Notes: generated by a model from the letters alone, not told the origin. Shown: positions 1 through 10,184, counted from the stretch's first letter. The stretch: DNA of 64,000 bases from Helicostylum pulchrum (GCA_025677825.1 JAIXMO010000007.1:62001-126000), one strand, 5' to 3'. A program made the numbers and translations.

Positions 1-1320
1 ATATTATATAATTTCTTTTACGGTACTCTACACCGAGAGAAAAAAAAACTCTATCTTGCCTAACATTATTCATTTTAAATCTGCGGAATTAATATCTAGA
101 TTATTATTATTATTGTTTTGCAAATATAAACACAAATAATATTTTTTTTTAAATAAAAAAGTATCGTTATTTTAAACGTGTTTTTTTATTATTGATTGCC
201 TGTTGAATATTATGGGATGGTAACAAAGTTATACCTATAAAAAATATGATATATACTAGCGGTAGTCAACCATGAAAATTGGAAAAAGCACAAAATTTTA
301 TATGATTTCATTGGCCAAACACGTCCCTTAAAACACATTTTCTAGGTCTAGAAGGTTCGCTTTAACCATCTTTATGGCTTTTGCTGCCAAGCTAAATGTC
401 AAATTGTAAAGTGCTATCCTCGAACTCCGTTCTAAGCCTTGCATTAAATAAAGCATTTTCTACTTTTTAAATTTCAACTCTGCAAACACTTTACAACGTA
501 TTAAACTTCGAACGAATACGGTTCGCTTAAAACTGGAATAACCACAGTAAATAAAAAGTGAATGTAAATTGACCGCGCGCGATACCTTCTGAACCCTGTT
601 CTTTGTAGAAGGTAGTGACTGGTGTAAGTATAGCGAGGTAGACACAGCTTTTACCTCTTATGATAATTGTTCTAACTATCTCCAATCCGCGTGATTATTG
701 TGAATTTGGTTGGTTAAGAAAAAAAACGAAAGGTATTACAATAGTTATCTATAGTAAATATTTTAGTGATAAGCATTTGTGCTATGAGCTAGTACTCCTG
801 TCGCTCTCATTTCGTATTTTTTTTTTACAAAATGATTATATAATAAACCATATATTATATAAGATATAGGAAATCCGAATCAAAACTATTTTATAAGATG
901 CTTGCATTAATTCGATTCCAGTTACTTGATTTTCAAAAAGTCGGGATAACCGCAGAAAAAAACCCACCAGCTAGAATGTACCCAAGATGGGAACAAACAA
1001 AGTACCTACAGCTCCACGCGCAATATATTAGTTTTGTAACAAAGCGTAACTAATTTAATTTTGACATTTATACAGTGCTTTTGGTTGGGTGCGGGTACTA
1101 TGGGCAACGAAGCGAGAGAGAAAAGATTATGAGCTTATTTTTAAAATTAAAAAAATGAAGTGATTTTACTCGAATAAAAAAGAATGATTTTATTTATAAT
1201 TAATAGTAGTAATAATAATGAGATGATGTATATATATACAATGGGTTTTCTGCTTTTTTTTTTAAAAAAAAAGAATTCTTTTTGGTATACGGTAAATAGT
1301 TGTATATAATGAATGCGAAC
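1..1320. other. Gene-free AT-rich stretch at left edge
   Basis: I see no credible gene here. The open frames are under 70 codons, very rich in Phe/Leu/Ile/Lys, and lack splice-linked continuation. The right end is the 3' flank of the zinc-finger gene on the minus strand. Long T and A runs occur around 790-830 and 1253-1275. Confidence 0.6.
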
Positions 1321-1920
1321 TTATAAGTGACCATGGATATTAACAATGGGAGGTAACCTACGAGCTTGTGGAGGACAATCTAACAAGTGTAATAAGCTTG
1401 AAGTATTAGAAGCTGCTGGCCTTAATGGGATAGTAGGTTGAATTAAGTTACATTCAAGTGGAATAAGTTTAGGTAAAGCACGAGTTGAAATTTGAGGAGA
1501 AGTTTCTGGAGTGAATAAATACTCTGAATCAGAATAAAGTTGTACTTCATTAAAATGAGAGCTAGTTGTAGATAAAGCAGGGGAAGGCGGGGTAGAAATA
1601 ATAGGTGTTGCTGTAATTCTAGGACGTTTATTCTGTTTACGTTCTTTTCTCTTTGTAGGTGAAGTATGAATACGTACATGACGAGTTAACTCATCAGAAC
1701 GAGAGAATTTCTTTTCACAGCCAGAGAATGTACATTCATGTGGTTTTTCTCCAGTATGTGTTCTAATATGACGAGTTTGATGTTCTAAACGGTGAAAAGA
1801 TTTTGGACACATTGGACATTGATAAGGGCGTAAATTATTTGATTTATCAATAGCTGTAATAGGACGTTTTTTGCTACTATTTGATAAGCAGAGTAAAGTC
1901 GAAGCAGCTTGAAATGCCAT
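1321..1920 (-). CDS. MIG1: MIG1/CreA-type C2H2 zinc-finger transcription factor
   Basis: Single-exon gene of 199 residues. Two adjacent C2H2 fingers lie at about residues 35-55 and 63-85. Their recognition helices contain RLEHQTR and RSDELTR, the arrangement that defines the Mig1/CreA/Cre1 family of glucose repressors, which bind GC boxes of the SYGGRG type. A basic patch with [10 protein letters not shown] follows the second finger and is a likely nuclear localisation signal. The remainder is Ser/Thr/Pro-rich and apparently disordered. The protein is short compared with ascomycete CreA (about 400 residues), which fits small Mig1-like paralogues in early-diverging fungi. It is transcribed away from RRP43. 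The family is clear from the fingers. Whether this paralogue is the main carbon catabolite repressor cannot be told from sequence. Confidence 0.93.
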   Translation of the reverse strand: MAFQAASTLLCLSNSSKKRPITAIDKSNNLRPYQCPMCPKSFHRLEHQTRHIRTHTGEKPHECTFSGCEKKFSRSDELTRHVRIHTSPTKRKERKQNKRPRITATPIISTPPSPALSTTSSHFNEVQLYSDSEYLFTPETSPQISTRALPKLIPLECNLIQPTIPLRPAASNTSSLLHLLDCPPQARRLPPIVNIHGHL

Positions 1921-2155
1921 AATATGTATATAAAGTAAAGTAAAGTAAAAAAAAAAAAGATAAAAAGAAGAAAAAAAAAGTAAAATAAAAATTGTATTTA
2001 TATAGAAGGGATTACCTGATTAAGACATTTGATCGTGAAGATTAGAAATTTGGGGGAGCGTTTCAGTGAAAAAGAAATTGCCCGCATTTTAATTCTCACG
2101 TCTGTTTTTCACACATAAAAATGATGTGCTCATAATTCTCACAACTTGTTATAAT

Positions 2156-2161
2156 GTGGGG
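2156..2161 (+). promoter_or_regulatory. GTGGGG box fitting the Mig1/CreA SYGGRG consensus
   Basis: The hexamer matches SYGGRG and is preceded by an AT-rich stretch (GTTATAAT), as Mig1 sites usually are. It lies about 235 bp upstream of the Mig1-like ATG, so autoregulation is possible. The match is short and could be chance. Confidence 0.3.
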
Positions 2162-2256
2162 TAATTCCAATTATTTATACTACCCGCTTCACATGTCTAT
2201 CATAGACTTTTTTTTTGCATGTAAATATGTCGGTAAATTTTATAAAAATAATATCA

Positions 2257-2262
2257 CCCCAC
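2257..2262 (-). promoter_or_regulatory. Second GTGGGG box, minus strand
   Basis: Read on the minus strand this is GTGGGG, about 100 bp from the first box in the same divergent promoter. It is the same type of match and carries the same caution. Confidence 0.28.
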
Positions 2263-2422
2263 TTATCAAACAACCCTCCCCTTTCCGAAATGCTTACATT
2301 GTACTTTAATAAAGCCACCAAAGATAAAATAGTCACGTACCCTCTTTTTACACTGTTATTTTTTTTCACTTTTTTTCATTTCGTTTTTTTTTCCTTGCAT
2401 ACGCGTAACTATATACAACAAC

Positions 2423-3387
2423 ATGTCTAGTGCTATCGAGAACTTGGAAATATTTAGTAGAATTCAACCTCATGAATACTTGAAACGCTTTCTTGATCAA
2501 AGCGTTCGACCCGATGGAAGATTATTAAATCAATTTAGAAAGACAATGATTACCTCAGGTGCTATATCTACAGCGAACGCAAGTGCTATGGTTCGTTTAG
2601 GTGGTACTACTGTTGTTTGTGGTATCAAAGCTGAAGTGTGTGAACCTAAAGTCAGCGTTCCTAATCAAGGATATTTAGGTAATAACCCATTAAAATAGAT
2701 AAAAGAAAAAATACTCACAAATATATATTTTTCAACCAGTTCCTAATGTGGAATTATCATCTTTATGTTCACCCAAGTTTAAACCAGGACCACCTTCTGA
2801 TAAAGCACAAGCAGTATCAGAGTTTATTAATCAACTGTTTATTAAGTCACATATTTTCCCTTTGGAAAGTTTGTGTATCGAACCAGGAAAAGCAGTGTGG
2901 GTATTATATGCAGACATCGTGTGCTTGAATTATGATGGAAATATATTGGATGCCAGTTTATTAGCGTTAACTACTGCATTAAAAGATTGTAAGTTTTTTT
3001 TATATGTGTGTCATGTGTGGGGAGTGTGTGATAACAACTTTAAATTATATAGTAAAGTTACCAAAAGCAGAAGTTTCGCCCTCAATGGTAGTTGAAGTTG
3101 ATTCAGCAAAAATCGCAGAACCTATTCAACTCTCACGATTACCTGTTTCATCTACTTTTTGTATTTTCAATAACCCAGACGTAATCTTATCTGATCCAAA
3201 CGACACTGAAGAAACCTTAGCAAAAGAAACAGTTACTGTAGTAACAGATTTAGATCATAATCTTGTAAGAATCTATAAAAATGGTGGAACTACGATTGAT
3301 GCAAACGGACTAAAGCAATGTATTAACAATGCAAAGCAACGAACCAATGAAATTAACTCTCTGATGAATGAAGCACTTTTAAAATAA
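2423..3387 (+). CDS. RRP43: Exosome ring subunit RRP43 (EXOSC8), RNase PH fold
   Basis: Three exons, 2423-2678, 2740-2988 and 3053-3387, join in frame to 279 residues, close to human EXOSC8 (276). The N-terminus has the exosome-ring pattern RPDGR followed by strand and glycine segments such as VRLGGTTVVCGIKAEV. The middle carries LCIEPGKAVWVLYADI and a LLALTTALKD helix, and the end matches the RRP43 layout. RRP43 is one of six RNase PH-like subunits forming the catalytically inactive ring of the nuclear and cytoplasmic exosome, which feeds RNA to Rrp44 and Rrp6. Both introns are short (61 and 64 nt). The final exon ends in a helix with KQRTNEINSLMNEALLK. It is divergent from the zinc-finger gene. 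RRP43 is preferred over RRP42/RRP45 because of overall length and C-terminal pattern. Confidence 0.93.
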
Positions 3388-4877
3388 ATAAAAAGTGTGG
3401 GTTCTTCTCTTTTTTTTTCCCCACTTACCCCATAATATTATAATAAAATTACATACACACAAGTGTGAGAGAATTGTCATATATGGATGTCAAACCGCGG
3501 CGCATTTGACATAATTGACGGATTTACACTTTTAACTATTTATAGTTGTTCCTAGGTTACACCCACTCCTTACATCAGCCTACATTATTTAATACAAAAT
3601 GATCTCGCGAGAAAATTTAAAGTATCGTACTTTCAAAAAAAAAAAAGGGTGTCGTAACCAGAAGTATGTCGCATACATTTTATTACATTCAAATTGTATA
3701 TGGGAACTTTGCTTGTTTCTTTTTTTCCTACCGTTCACCGGTCGCTTTTCTTAATAGATAGTAATATACAGTAATAGAGGTAATATCAGATGTGATATTA
3801 TGCAAATAATAGAAAACTCAATTCCGAAGCATAAAAAACTGGAGGTATTTCCTCCCCTCCTTGGTCCATTTAATACTCAGAATCAAAATATACACATAAA
3901 TCCCTCCTCCTTATCTTTTGTACTCCCATTGTAATCGTCCGGTATTATTTTACCGGAGAATACCTTTGGAAAGTGGTAAAAAGAAATAAGCACGATTCAT
4001 TTTTGGTAAAAGATGACCATTTTGGCAAAAAATGTAAGGCCATTTTTGATATATTTGGGTTTTTTCAGGGTCTAAAATGGGGGGACTAAGCAAAAAACGT
4101 GGTTCTTTTTTTTACTATACTTTGTCTTACCATCTTTACTCACAATCTAATCAATATATTTTCCCGTTGCAACCCCTCATATTTTTTTTTGTTCATTATC
4201 ATAAGTATCCTTACTGAGATAACACACTTTATTATCATGTTTTTCATTTTACTCATAATACAGTAGCTGCTCTATTTAAGGATGGAAGAAATATGGAAGA
4301 AATATGGAAGAAATCTACCCTTAAATTGAACATACTCTTATACCGAACAGTGGACGGGATATGCTTATGTATCCAGCAACAAAAATACTGTACAAGATTA
4401 TTATTTTTTTGGTGCCTATTCCAAGTGACAATGTAATATAGTTTTTTGATTACATCAATCAATAAAAAGCGACTTATAACGAATACAAAAAAACATTTTA
4501 CTGTGTTTATGCTGGATTATATTATCTTTAATCGTCCCATTGTTGTTACACTCTTTTGTCATTCACTTGGTCCACTATCTTGTTCTTAGCATAACTCCTA
4601 TTGTGTACTTAAACGGCATTGTTCTACCGTGATGATCTTCTTTGTTATCAACGCGATGATACCATTATTCACTATACTCCACCATTCTCATTTTTGTTGC
4701 GGGATATGTAATCGTCCCGAAAAAATAAAGCTAAATTATTCGTCACCTTCATGTAATGTTACGGCAATGAGGTGTATTTTATTATCTTGACAGGTATCCC
4801 ATCCCCCTTAATGTGTTTCATATGTGACTGAATCCAGTGTGATGTGGATTTTTTTTTCTTCCCCTTCATTAAACAAT
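3388..4877. other. Gene-poor intergenic region with repeat debris
   Basis: No convincing gene. It contains a perfect inverted repeat, CCGGTA-6 nt-TACCGG, at 3939-3956, three occurrences of TAATCGTCC (near 3932, 4530 and 4709), and the transposon-end-like motif at 4259 listed separately. The longest open frame here (4253-4462, minus) is a read-through of that repeat and is not proposed as a gene. Confidence 0.55.
4259..4324 (+). repeat. Dispersed transposon-end-like repeat with 11-bp tandem units
   Basis: Begins TACAGTAGCTG, then CTCTATTTAAGG, a string shared with loci at 26386-26411 (minus) and 61766-61788 (plus). TACAGT ends resemble Tc1/mariner terminal inverted repeats, which insert at TA. 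Three exact copies of the 11-mer ATGGAAGAAAT follow (4282-4314), then an inverted CCCTTAAAT. It is probably the decayed end of a DNA transposon or a MITE. No transposase is visible nearby. Confidence 0.45.
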
Positions 4878-5063
4878 ATGCAACAAGATGTTAAAATTGA
4901 AGTGTCTAATCAAAACTTGGAAATAGACAGGCCAAGAACTAGAGCTCATATTAAACAAGAAACTGAGGACAGTAAAGAGTACTTGAAAAGCGCTTTGTAT
5001 CCACCAGTAAAAATTGAATCGCGTTCTTTAGATATAAGCAAGAGTAAAAGTAGTAAGTGTTGA
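4878..5063 (+). CDS. Candidate small or broken gene with three SUMO-consensus motifs
   Basis: The open frame from the ATG at 4878 gives 61 residues of hydrophilic, non-repetitive sequence, unlike the Phe/Leu-rich noise frames around it. It holds three psi-K-x-E motifs (VKIE, IKQE, VKIE), the consensus for sumoylation. A donor-like GTAAGT sits at its end, before the stop. Downstream, another frame (about 5085-5195) also looks coding (it includes LRHLVQFHGITLPGPSDI), but no intron of normal length joins the two in frame. Either a degenerate gene or one with an unrecognised exon. I do not recognise the family, and the pyrimidine-rich leader before the ATG is only weak support. Confidence 0.28.
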   Translation: MQQDVKIEVSNQNLEIDRPRTRAHIKQETEDSKEYLKSALYPPVKIESRSLDISKSKSSKC

Positions 5064-5686
5064 AAATGGAGTTCACGTAGAGAGTCAGAGAAAGGTTTTT
5101 TTAATAAGACTTATTACTCACTACGACATTTAGTTCAATTTCATGGAATAACCTTACCAGGACCTAGCGACATTATTCAGAACGTGGACGATAATCCTTT
5201 TTTGTTTTTATTTATAATTGTCTGGATAATAAAAATAACCGCTGTATCTCGTGTAATAGAACTTACTCAACTGTACGTTATTATAGACTTCATTTGGCTA
5301 CAGCCCATAATAAGAACAAACAAGAAGATACAGATTAAAAGCTGCAGAGCACTTATAATAAAAAACATAGTTGATCTGAATATAAAATAAAAGACTATAT
5401 TTACCCGGGATACACTTTATAATTATGTATTCAATAAAAGGATAGTATAATAATGATCCAGCACTTTGTATTGCATAATCAAAACTTTCAAACATTATCG
5501 GTAGAGAAAAGTATGACATCGATATCTTACATATTAGAGAAAAGTAAGCTTATTAAGCTTACTTCGAACAGTTAGTATAAAAACAAAAGCGTCAAGTACT
5601 ATTATAATGTAATATGAATTAGAGTGGACGTTGGCTTTCTCTTTTTAAGACGTCCGTTTAATATTTTTTTTTTTGTTAGGACTAGT
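5064..5686. other. Intergenic, possible remnant coding and a 23-bp palindrome
   Basis: About 5085-5195 reads as a coding-like segment in one frame, possibly continuing the preceding candidate. The rest is AT-rich. The palindrome at 5542-5564 is listed separately. No other gene is seen. Confidence 0.4.
5542..5564. repeat. 23-bp palindrome (two 11-bp arms, 1-nt centre)
   Basis: Arms AAGTAAGCTTA and TAAGCTTACTT are exact reverse complements around a single T. The palindrome lies 120 bp outside the left edge of the 1.7-kb repeat. Its function is unknown; it could be a cruciform site or half of an insertion footprint. Confidence 0.7.
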
Positions 5687-6361
5687 AAATTCGCATGATT
5701 TGTTTATTTTGTACTAAAGCTAAAAGTATTGAAAGAGTATACTCTTTTCTTTTACCCTATTGGCACTTTTTCGTAAAAATATTAATCACATCTATATTTA
5801 TAGCTCGAACGAACTAGTAGAAAATACCAAAAGAAAGAAGTACCACTTTACTTTTTACAAGTAATAAATCATGCCGAAAACCTCCCTCAGACCGAGGTTT
5901 CCTCTCATTGGCTCAATTTTTGTGAGGGCGTTTTTTTTTTGTATGCACAAAACCTCTCTTTTTTCTTTTTTCCCTTTTTTTTCCTTATCTTTAATACTCA
6001 AGCTACTTTGGTTTCTCATGGGAGGTTCCTTTTGGAGTGATTTGCTACCTCTTACTTTGCTTCCATAATCAATTCAACATTGTTATGGTGGTTCTTCATC
6101 CTTTTCTGGTACCATTAGTTTTGGTCTGGAGCTGGCGCTCTTTTTTTTATTTTTATTTTTTAATGACGAAAAAGCATCGTTTCCTCGTGGTGGGCATGCT
6201 GTGGTAAAAAAGCGTGGTTTTCCCGTGTTAAGTGGGCGCGCTGGTGTATGTGTTTGTGTGTCTGTCTGTGTATATGTGTTTGTGTGTGTCTTCTTCTTCA
6301 TGTCTTTATTTTTTTTTAATAAGTTTTTATCCTTCTGGGTGGTCACCCTCTTATTTTATAG

Positions 6362-6423
6362 GTAAGTACGCATATATTTATACATACAACATTTTATCAG
6401 ATACTAACTTTTTATTCTATTAG
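6362..6423 (+). other. Intron-like segment in repeat copy 1
   Basis: 62 nt with a GTAAGT donor, a perfect TACTAAC branch point at 6402-6408 and a TAG acceptor 15 nt later. Size and signals match introns of the protein genes in this window. The same three signals are kept in copy 2 (28321-28382). Confidence 0.5.
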
Positions 6424-6614
6424 TGATTTTAAGAATGTTGTTTCTAGTGTGTGGTCTTTTTTTTGCGTAGACTTTTTTTTGTGGTTTTTTTTTGTGGTCT
6501 TTTATCCTTGTTGTCTTTTATCCTTGCAAGTCTTTTTTTCTGGTGGTGGAAGCTCTCTGGTGCATTTGTTACGATATATTTGTTGGTGCTTTGCTTAATT
6601 TTGGTTTACTTTTG

Positions 6615-6674
6615 GTAAGTATTTTATATTAACCTCATTAATATATGTATTATTAACTTTACAATTAATTCAAG
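6615..6674 (+). other. Second intron-like segment in repeat copy 1
   Basis: 60 nt with a GTAAGT donor, TTAAC elements and a CAAG acceptor. It is kept unchanged in copy 2 (28633-28692). The support is weaker than for the first because the branch site is less exact. Confidence 0.4.
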
Positions 6675-6781
6675 GTACTTTGGCTCTTGTGTATTTTTTT
6701 CTGTTGTCTTGTTCTGGTGTGAGTTATATGATAGGTTTGTCAGTCGGCTCCTGTAATGGCATTTAAGACATATATACAAGG

Positions 6782-7244
6782 TTCTTTGCCCAAGCCAAAG
6801 AATTGGGAGCATGGTCGACTTTAACAGTCGAGCTTATTGTTGTCTTTAAGGATGATCTAGAAAGTAAGGCCTCCTACGCGAAGGAAACTTTATAGATACC
6901 CAGAAGTATAAGGAGGAATTCATTTGAGAACCAGTTTGAGAAACCAGTTTGGAGTAGCTTGTAGTTTACTTTATTTAAGAAATGAAAGTTTCTTAAATAA
7001 GAATTTCTTGAACATTTACCTTTGTCCTCGGACAAAGGTATTATATATATTTGACTTGATGAAAATGAAAAACAAAACCTCAGTAAAACTCTGGCGGTTA
7101 CTTGGATTGAAATATACTTAATCAATAAAGCCGTATCATTCTCTTCTCGTTATTTTCAAACTATTACGCGAAGGTGTGATATTGTTTTAGTTCCTCGGGA
7201 ACACTATACTGAGTTGTTTAGTCTCAAGCCCTTTTAACAGTATA
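6782..7244 (+). ncRNA. Hairpin cluster, putative structured RNA module (copy 1)
   Basis: Six stem-loops in 460 bp: 6782-6802 (7-bp stem, 7-nt loop); 6815-6831 (6-bp stem); 6971-7000 (12-bp stem, 6-nt loop TGAAAG); 7017-7040 (10-11-bp stem closed by CCTCGG); 7190-7202 (GTTCC-TCG-GGAAC); 7205-7244 (TATACTG/CAGTATA with an inner TGAG/CTCA). All recur in copy 2 with a few stem substitutions. Such density is unusual for plain AT-rich DNA. No known RNA family is recognised. Confidence 0.4.
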
Positions 7245-7540
7245 ATTCCGTGCATTTTTTTTAAGAAACTTTCCTTCATTTACACTTCTTTTTTAACACG
7301 TCGATTTATTTTGGTAATTTCAATACAAATGGACATGCAACTATTCTGATGCTACATATTTTTTTTTAAAAAAAATTGTTGACCCCTTTTTTAAGACTGG
7401 CAGCCGGTAATGTAAGTAAAAGGGATTATATTATAATTGGAAAAGAGCAGACATAAGGCAAACCGTATAATGATAAAGTAGAAATAATAGCATGTGTTTT
7501 TGGATGTTTTATAAGTTTTATTTTGATTTTTTTTTGAAAT

Positions 7541-10184
7541 TTAGGCACATTTTTTTGTTCGTTTGTTGAAAAAGGCAGGCTCCTGTGCCATGGAACCTGC
7601 CTTCCTCTTTTGAACTGGAGATACAGTGTTAACCGCATCTCCAGAGTTTTTTACCACCTTCTGCTGTGGCTCTCCGACATCCTCCTCATCGACCTCAGCC
7701 GGGGTTTTTCTTTTGCGGCGAGAAACCGGCGGTACATTCTCCACCTCGCAAGGGACAGAAAAATCGTCCTCAGAGAGGACTGAAAGTTCATTGTCCCTTG
7801 ATAAGGATCTTGAATCCACGATCAAGGCTGCTTCAACTGCGATCTTTTGCTTTTCGTCGAGTTGTCCCAACTTCTTCTCAAACACCTTCTGATTGGCAAT
7901 CTTCATGTTGCGGACCATGCTGCAAAGCAACGGGTATTTATCATTATCGTCCTCGTTCGTCTCGAACAACATATCGACTACAAGCGAAATGTACGATTGT
8001 ACGTTTGCAGCAGTATCGAACCATTGTTCGGCGATGTTTCCGTCCGAAGGACTTAACCAGTCTGAACCTTCCTCCAACAAGTCATGATCTTCCTCTGCAG
8101 GCAGTCCGATATAATCCTGCAATAACTCGTTCATCCACTTCAATACCCCAACTTCTAAGCGACTTTGGAGTGAAGGGTTTAATTTTAAATCGCACTTGAC
8201 ACTCGCATCCAACAAAGTTTGGTCTCTGCTCTTGGCAGACTGTAGGATCGACAACAATCGTTCAGCAAGTAAAGTGTCGTTTCTTTTCAAGAACATCTTT
8301 AAGCGTCGAAGCCCTTTACTGTAGGTCTTCCAAACCTTCATCCTCTTGTCAGCGTTACAACCGTGTTTTCGTTGCTGATCTGCGATGATCAATGTGGGGC
8401 CGTAATGGCGAAGGGAAAAAACACTAGTAAAAATACTAGTTATACATTCCCAGCACATCAACGTTTGGTGAATTTCGCTATCAAATTCGGTTCGCGCAAC
8501 GAGATCCATCAAAAGAGGCAATATATCAATCTTTTGCGGAACATTGTCGGGGAGTGTTGCTGCTGACATAGGTTCAAAGGGTACGTCCTTAATCCGTTCA
8601 GCTAAGATACGAATGCCTTTACTCTTGGTGTGTGAGCTATCATCTTGCAACATGTTCAATAAAGACATAGCTTCCAAATCTTCTTTTCGTTGAGATGGTG
8701 CTGATCTATAAGACAAAACGGGTTTGTTTGATGTCGGTAAGGTTGCTGTTGTTGATGATGTTGTTGTTGGTGTAGCTGGGTGGTTTCTTGAGGCAGTATT
8801 TACCTTTGCAGCTGCGATTGAAGGTGATATTGCTGTTGAGGTTGCCTTTAATGTTGTTGATGTTGTCTTTGCTGTTACTGCTGGCTTTACTGTTGCTGTT
8901 GCTGCTGGTCGTTGCTTCAATTGTTTCGATAAAGTAGGCACGGGCTTTGGCTTTACTGGCGAAGAATTAGAGCGAGCGAGTGTACTTTTAGGTACTGCAG
9001 CAGGTCGAGAATAACTTGGCAAAGAAGATGAAGAAGGCAAATTCTTACCAGGAACAACTCGAGAAGAGGAAGGTACGCTTGTATTTTTGAGTACAGGTGA
9101 TTTCTCAGAGACAGTTCGCTTCAACGATGGGGTTTTAACCAACCGTACGGGTGAGGCGGCAGTTTTAACCAATCGTGTGGGTGAGGTGACAGAGGAAATA
9201 TACGACGTTGGTTTAGATCGTGCCAATGCTTTTTGCGTTGGTAAATCAAGTGTATTGTATACTCTAAAAAAAAGGAGAGATATTTAGTAAAACAAGCAGT
9301 AAAATAAAAATCATCTTTAAAAAGAACCTCACTTTTTAGCTTTCTCAGGCCAGTACTGAGAATAGGTCCAGTATAAGGATCGGCAAGCATCTCTCACAGC
9401 AGGAGAGGCATCCACAAGCTCTTTCTTTAAAAAATTGACTATCGAAAAAGATGTTTCTGATTTTCCAATAGCTGCTCTTGTAGATTCTTGAGATCCATAA
9501 GTGCTTAATATTGTTTGTACATATGTACAGCAGAGTTGCCTAAGCTGCACGTTTTTTTCGTTCATGGATTTGCACAACATGGTTAACAATTTTGGTGAGA
9601 AGCCAATGTTCTGTAAGAAGACTATTGTGACTTCTGTAACTTTTGCCGATATTAATTTTTTGGTAACTGAGCTACACTTCATCAAGTTACTGAGGATAAT
9701 TTCCAGGGTGTAATGGTTAAGCAAGCTTCCAAGAGTGGTGCTGATAGCAGAGATAAGTGATAAAGCAGTTATTGCGACTGATGTTCTTAAGCTGTGAATC
9801 TAATGACAACGAGTCAATACTGAGGTGTGTTATTTTTTGTTGACTTTTTGTTTTTAAAAATGTAAATACTTACAGATTTTGTAATGCCACTAATTTCTGA
9901 ATGATAACCACGTACAATGGCTTGTTTGTATTCGTCGACATTGGTTGAGTTTAACATGTTGCTCAACTGCTTTATTGAGCCATCTCGTTGTTCCCAATTC
10001 GATTCGTTTTCTTTTCCCTGAAAGATTATGTTTACTTTTTGAAATTCCTTTTCAATGCACTTGGCGGAAGCGATCTGTTCATTAAAATTTATATAAAAAA
10101 GTATATTTAGTTACATTTTGTTGCTAGGTAATGCATAAAACATCAAATTACCTCTGTATAACGCATTGTAGACGATGTACTCAT
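7541..10184 (-). CDS. CLASP-family microtubule-associated protein (short form)
   Basis: Four exons on the minus strand, 10152-10184, 9874-10074, 9333-9799 and 7541-9263, join in frame to 807 residues. Residues about 10-230 form a TOG-type HEAT-repeat domain of the CLASP_N family: near its start is ESNWEQRDGSIKQLSNML, and it ends with the signature VRDACRSLYWTYSQYWPEKA. A basic Ser/Thr/Pro linker with repeated PTRLVKT/SPVRLVKT motifs follows, typical of the microtubule-lattice or EB1-binding region of CLASPs. A second helical domain occupies about residues 430-680. CLASPs (Stu1, Peg1/Cls1) promote microtubule rescue and spindle stability. This one is about half the usual 1,400-1,500 residues, with only one clear TOG plus one divergent helical block. 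The stop at 7541 is just right of repeat copy 1, so truncation by an insertion is possible but unproven. Confidence 0.85.

Larger units (their letters stand above)
1921..2422. promoter_or_regulatory. Shared divergent promoter region, MIG1-like / RRP43
   Basis: A 502-bp gap between the start codons of two divergent genes. It is AT-rich, with pyrimidine runs just before the RRP43 ATG (about 2358-2395). Two GTGGGG boxes, one on each strand, lie inside and are listed separately. No clear TATA box was found at a fixed distance from either ATG. Confidence 0.6.
5687..7370 (+). mobile_element. 1.7-kb dispersed non-coding repeat, copy 1
   Basis: Nearly the same sequence recurs at 27705-29425. The core (about 5870-7265) differs by only scattered substitutions and T-run lengths, while the left 180 bp are much more diverged. 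No long ORF is present: the conserved 65-codon frame at 5871 is mostly Phe/Leu/Ser from T-rich sequence and does not keep its frame between copies. Two intron-like segments (6362-6423 with TACTAAC, and 6615-6674) and a cluster of hairpins (6782-7244) are kept in both copies, which points to a transcribed strand (+). It ends in a T-run/A-run that could form a hairpin, shared with copy 2. There is no recognisable LTR, TIR or RT, so the class is unknown. The orientation given is that of the intron signals. Confidence 0.6.

Noticed and set aside
5871..6068. 65-codon ORF conserved in both 1.7-kb repeat copies
   Set aside because: The frame is broken by T-run lengths between copies and the product is mostly Phe/Leu/Ser, so conservation is of DNA, not protein.
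7050..7075. Hammerhead-ribozyme-like TTGATGA...GAAA in the repeat
   Set aside because: The essential core C (CTGATGA) is T here in both copies and no proper stems I-III flank it.
7666..8199. 177-codon open frame (+)
   Set aside because: Shadow of the last CLASP exon, which has clear family sequence on the other strand.
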